From Ciona intestinalis (taxonomy: Eukaryota; Chordata; Ascidiacea; Phlebobranchia; Cionidae), in assembly GCF_000224145.3 (NCBI RefSeq), contig NC_020175.2, positions 4,511,800-4,575,799 of the forward strand: a DNA stretch of 64,000 bases. Reading direction: 5' to 3'. The notes under the pieces were generated by a model, which worked only from the letters and a program-made list of their open reading frames with translations, did no database searches and was not told the origin of the DNA. Below, in pieces: positions 60,201 through 64,000 of this stretch (its first letter is position 1; each line of letters begins with the position of its first letter). The position numbers and the translations under genes are program-made.

Positions 60201-63200
60201 TCGAGCTACAAGATCTCAGAGTTGTAATTCACAGACATGTCCACCACCAAGTAATATAACATTAGTATTTATTTTTAAATAGAATTTGTTTTTCTTCTTA
60301 ATGATTTATGTTCACAGAGAAACATATGACATAAACACTTTAATTCACATACCTTATGCATTATGTTTTTATACAACTTTAATGTACAATTATTACTATG
60401 GTTTTAATATGGTGCAAAAATATGTGGTTTGCTGTGTGACCTTATTAACAAGTGCATTTTATTTATCATGTATTTCCACCAACAGCGTGGGCAGCATACG
60501 GTGCTTGGTCTGATTGTACACGGCAATGTGGGGTAGGTGAAAGAACACGAGTTCGAACTTGTCTCAATGGAGCCATAGGTTCTGCTGGCTGCCCGACTGC
60601 TGGAGTTTCTCAAACTGAAGCTTGTAACACACAAAGTTGCCCATCAAGTAAGTAATATAAAAGTATTTAACAATGTATAAACATGTTTTTCAACATTGTT
60701 ATATGTAACACATGTAACTAGCAATATTCTGTTACTTCTGCTAACAGGCATTTGCAAAATTTACAAACATTGTAAAGAATCTTTTAGCAGCTCATGTGGT
60801 ATGAAAAACGTAGTGTATTTCCCTGATGAAGTCTTACCTGATGGTAGACAAAACATTAGAAATGCACTATGTTTTAATACCAGATAAGCTGCTAAAAGAT
60901 GGGTAAATAACCATGTTTCTAATTAATGATTAGTTATAAGCCATTTACTCCTTATGCAACTGCAAACAAATATGTGTCTAACTTTTAGGCATTAAATTTA
61001 TTACAGTAGGCGATAATAATTTTTGGTTCTTCTTTTATACAAAACAGCGCATTAGTAGAACTCTGGAAAGTCCTTATCTAATGTATTGACCACAATCCCA
61101 AACCAACAATAAACAAAGCAGCATTAATGTAATAAAATTTCTATTTTAAGCAAAAATCACATTCTGTAATACAACCCATAACAGGCAAAAACATAACTTT
61201 ATTGCATTTAACATGTTATATTTAAAATCTTAGAATCTGGATTATTATTAACTGACAAGTAATTGGAAACTGGCTAAACTTATAGTGGTTTTCCCCACTT
61301 ATGAGTAATACATGATTCAGCATGGTACTGGTTTGGTTTGTCATTTAAAACTTATAATGACTGAAGTGTTTGTTACTTATTTTGGTCAAAAACACAACAG
61401 TGCTTGACATGCAGTTCATGTCCATATATAGTGTCAATCTTGACTCTTTTTTGAAAATCAAAACCAACAATTTGTACTTGGATATATTTCTATGCATTAA
61501 ATATCATGTTATCGTAACTTTGTATATTATGTTATGCATAAGTTTGCATATCACTAAATATCATGTTAATGTATGTTCTGTAGGTTTGTATACTTATCAT
61601 TTTTTTGGTAATTTTTTCACAGATCCCACTTGGTCAGCATATGGTTCATGGTCTGGCTGTTCAGTAACTTGTGCGTCTGGAGTACGAACCCGCTCAAGAA
61701 GTTGTGTTGGTGGGAATATAGGAGACGCAGGATGTGAATCTGGTGGCCAAACAGCTAGTGAGGTAATGTGATGGTAGATGTTGTATGGAGTTATTAACTT
61801 AGAGAAATATACTTTAAGCTTTTGAAGACCCACACATTCAGTATAAATGAATAGAAAAACTTTGGAAACCCATATTCTGAAACTATTTTACAGAATTTTT
61901 GTAATTATAAATTAGCATAAATAGACAATTGAACATAAACATAAAAGTTAAACTGTAAAAAACAACCTATCCTAATCAATTTGCGAATCAATACTGAGAC
62001 TTGAGAAGCATTGCTTATCCAATAATGTTACGTGGTGTTACTAAAACTTTAAGTTGCAATTTTCGACAATACTAAAGCTATTAGGCTACTAAAAAGTATA
62101 AAAAAAAGTTTTAATAAATATTTGTAAATGCCATATTTTGGTTACATTTATTAAATTATGTGTAAATTATTTGATCTTTTATGTAAGTAATTTTAGACTT
62201 TGCTTCTACCAGGCATGCACAACCGGAATCCGTTGCCCAACCTGGACAGCTTGGTCTGATTATGGAGTTTGTTCAGTCACATGTGGAGGTGGAACTCAAG
62301 AGTCAACTCGAACTTGTAACAACTACGGTCAAACTGGAGTCACTTGTGATGGACGAGCTACAAGATCTCAGAGTTGTAATCCTCAGACTTGCCCAAGTAA
62401 GCTTTATTAATTATGGGTTAGGCTACTAATTTACTAAATTAGGGGTTAATAATTTACCAAAATTATGGGATAATTCACTAATTAAGTTTAATTGATATTT
62501 TTCTCATTAAGTTTAATTGAATGTAAACTCATTATGTAATAATGCATTTTTCAAAATATACTATATAGTCTACCACTACAACAAACACCAAAAATTACTG
62601 AACTATTCATGGCTATTTGTAGGCCTGGTCTTTTAAAATGTTATTAACCTTGTCGTTAAATGTTGTTCTAGTTATTGTTATGATATACAATTCTGTTATT
62701 TTTCTTTTTTTATATTTCTAGGCTGGTCTGGATATGGAAGTTGGTCTGGCTGTAGTGAAACTTGTGGTGATGGAACTAAAACTAGAACAAGGACATGTAA
62801 TAACGGGCAAATAGGTGATAACGGTTGCAGTCCTGCTTCTGCTGCAACAAATTCAATGGTAAGTATATTCTATGTCTTTCGTTTTAAAAACAAAAATATT
62901 TTTAAACAGACGGGTTGGCAAGGAAATACTAAATACCAGAAAGTATTCAGAAAAAATATCTTACAATTGTTTTTATAGAAGAGACCTCAAAAACCACAGC
63001 AGAATCAGCTGAAAAACCTTTTTTACTTTAAGAATAATACTTCGTATTAATTCATATAAACCTTATAACAGGCTTGCAATGTAAGGAACTGCCCACAATG
63101 GTCCAGCTGGGGATCATGGGGTCAATGCTCTTTTACATGTGGAAGTGGTACAAAAACTGCAGAGAGACAATGCAACACATTTGGCGCAACCGGTGCATCT

Positions 63201-64000
63201 TGTGGCGCTGGTGCAGCAAGTAAAAGTGAACCATGCAACTTGGGTGCCTGTCCAGGTATACTTAGCTTTGTGATAAACCTGTTTTATACATTTTATTGAC
63301 CTACCAAATGGGTTTAGGAAAGGTCTAAATATGTTTTTGAAAAGACGAATTAGGCTCAAGCAATTGAACGCTGTAATAGACAAATCTTTAAGGAGAATTT
63401 AACAAACAGCACATTCCGAATGAACACATCTTCAGCAAAAGTTGCTTATTAAGTTGTTATAAGAGCCCGTTTCGGAAACCTTTTGTTTTGTTTTACAGTG
63501 TTTAGCGCTTGGAGTGGATGGAGCACTTGCAGTGCAAGTTGCGGTGGAGGGCAACAAACACGTACTCGCACATGCTCTAGTCCAGGCAACTGTGATCCTG
63601 ATGCTTTTGGAACAGCTTTGTCTGGCTCACAAGCTTGCAACACTGATGCCTGTATAGGAGAGTGGGGTGTGTGGGTGAACAGTGGAACATGTTCAGCTGC
63701 CTGTGGCCCTGGAGCAATTCAACAAACACGAGAATGCATTGGGGGAACAGCTGGGCAACCAAACTGCGTTGGTTCCACACAACAAACTGCTGCTTGTAAT
63801 GTTGCTGCTTGTACATGGGGGAACTGGGTTGCTTGGACAGCTTGTACAGTGACCTGTGGAGGGGGAACTCAAACTAGAAGCAGGTATATTAGATTGCGGC
63901 ATTATTATAGTGTGGTGTGTGTCTTAAAATATTTTAAAATATTTACAATGAGAAGATTGTTTAAAAAAGTATTGGTGTATTTCTTTTTTTATACCACTTT
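54252..64000 (+). CDS. Secreted ShKT-EGF-trypsin-TSR array protein, second tandem copy (3' end outside window)
   Basis: Twenty exons join in phase to about 977 visible residues: signal exons 54252-54271 and 54965-55032 ([20 protein letters not shown], cleavage near SHG-Q), then ShKT, EGF, cbEGF-like, trypsin-like and at least 11 TSRs, the last cut by the exon end at 63883. Domain order, phases and several exon lengths match the first copy (ShKT 126/126; protease exons 103/103 and 159/159 bases), showing origin by tandem duplication. The sequences have diverged strongly, so the duplication is not recent. All protease catalytic residues are kept. Function is unknown; both genes predict secreted, zymogen-type proteases with an adhesive tail. 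Whether this copy also ends in ShKT domains cannot be seen. Confidence 0.87.
54367..54440 (-). mobile_element. MITE fragment, reverse orientation
   Basis: Reads agggtggggaaagacgggac then tagcacatgatatccaaata on the plus strand, the reverse complement of the element's right half. Left half missing. Confidence 0.6.
54514..54640 (+). mobile_element. MITE fragment, forward orientation, 3'-truncated
   Basis: Opens tatagtagggtggggtaaaa and keeps aactgtattcgcacgacttc then catagaccgttgtta, ending without the right half. With the reversed fragment at 54367 it forms a pair about 75 bases apart. Confidence 0.6.
55812..55925 (-). mobile_element. MITE fragment, reverse orientation, diverged
   Basis: Plus-strand sequence ttagcacatgatattccata then cccggtcgtgtttttagcaa matches the reverse complement of the interior and right half of the element with many changes. 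Confidence 0.5.
56005..56092 (+). mobile_element. MITE, internally deleted copy
   Basis: Both ends are present (tatagtaggatgggagaata and tcccatcatttcccacccta) but only about 85 bases remain, so most of the interior is deleted. Confidence 0.65.
56390..56600 (+). repeat. SINE-like dispersed repeat, longest copy
   Basis: The blocks gttacattcattcgtagtga, ctcgtaagctggcacagggt, gtgtgaaacagagc, cccacaaagttggatacgtg, tgtgttataaagactgtcct and the tail ttattcatttac occur in order, with the unit partly repeated. It is the most complete copy in the window. Confidence 0.6.
56866..58895 (+). other. Gene 2: trypsin-like serine protease domain
   Basis: Exons 56866-56945, 57184-57266, 57654-57756, 57964-58129, 58335-58493 and 58704-58895. 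Activation site GGR-IVGG; catalytic His in LTAAHCF, Asp in NNDLALLQL, Ser in GDSGGPLVC; specificity Asp in KDTCQGDSGGP. Extra cysteines in [13 protein letters not shown] are shared with gene 1 ([13 protein letters not shown]), so this four-cysteine insertion after the active serine marks the family. Confidence 0.93.
59080..59150 (+). repeat. Short direct repeat, 31-base unit at 40-base period
   Basis: Bases 59080-59110 are repeated exactly at 59120-59150 (unit begins gtcttttcattttaaatatt). Intronic, two copies only. Confidence 0.8.
59217..63883 (+). other. Gene 2: array of at least 11 thrombospondin type-1 repeats
   Basis: Exons 59217-59360, 59626-59768, 60061-60250, 60486-60647, 61623-61762, 62213-62396, 62722-62858, 63072-63255 and 63499-63883. 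Two-exon modules (143/190, 140/184, 137/184 bases) have phase 1-0 then 0-1 borders, as in gene 1. The last exon is unusual in holding two whole repeats and the start of a third without introns ([27 protein letters not shown]). It ends at gtatat in phase 2. Confidence 0.9.
60779..60900. repeat. 122-base fold-back (hairpin) element
   Basis: Perfect 14-base inverted repeats, ATCTTTTAGCAGCT at 60779-60792 and AGCTGCTAAAAGAT at 60887-60900. The inner arms also pair imperfectly (ctggtat/gtggtat and tagtgcattt/tagtgtattt blocks), leaving a short centre near tcttacctga. It lies in a gene 2 intron and could be a small fold-back transposon or a structured transcript. Confidence 0.6.

Noticed and set aside
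60696..60887. Cysteine-containing frame after an acceptor-like cag at 60747
   Set aside because: It runs through the fold-back element, has no TSR landmarks, and neighbouring exons 60486-60647 and 61623-61762 join in phase without it.
1..64000. CRISPR arrays, prokaryotic operons, riboswitches, plasmid or phage systems
   Set aside because: The window is intron-rich animal DNA; no spaced direct-repeat array or bacterial-type gene layout is present.

Overview
The window is chordate nuclear DNA, most probably from the sea squirt Ciona (C. intestinalis/robusta type). The reasons are AT-rich compact genes with many short GT-AG introns, repeated copies of a short terminal-inverted-repeat element and a SINE-like element that look like the families described from Ciona, and gene products of chordate type. 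It is a draft assembly, with N runs at 13481-13530 and 50322-50446. All coding calls come from joining exons by reading frame and splice phase by eye, with no database search.

Layout: (1) 303-3790 (+), the 3' half of an IgLON/lachesin-like Ig-domain adhesion gene with a probable GPI-anchor tail. (2) 5108-9396 (+), complete endonuclease V. (3) 12612-19631 (+), an SLC43-family (LAT3/LAT4-like) amino-acid transporter. Its exons 2-3 appear twice because of a contig-end duplication that carries a cloning-polylinker-like tag. (4) 21090-24188 (+), a BK-channel beta-subunit (KCNMB)-like two-pass membrane protein. (5) 27414-29567 (-), a small four-exon gene not visible as any single long ORF. It encodes a 164-residue secreted precursor whose C-terminus resembles the natriuretic peptide/osteocrin family. 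(6) 30036-30329 (+), a weak candidate ORF with one membrane segment. (7) 38134-51991 (+), a giant secreted protein: signal peptide, ShKT, EGF, cbEGF-like, active-site-complete trypsin-like protease, at least 18 thrombospondin type-1 repeats (TSRs), one internal and two C-terminal ShKT-like domains. (8) 54252 to beyond the window end (+), a tandem paralogue of gene 7 with the same N-terminal order and at least 11 TSRs.

The two protease/TSR genes form a head-to-tail pair. Several of their exons are identical in length, so they arose by duplication. TSRs have multiplied within each gene through two-exon modules with alternating phase 1-0 and 0-1 introns, and in the second gene one TSR exon has a near-identical copy about 2 kb away. 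The spacer regions hold CRE/ATF-type palindromes clustered next to the peptide gene and in front of both protease/TSR genes. The other genes are unrelated neighbours; nothing suggests an operon.

The most novel items are the natriuretic/osteocrin-like precursor and the ShKT-EGF-trypsin-TSR array architecture.
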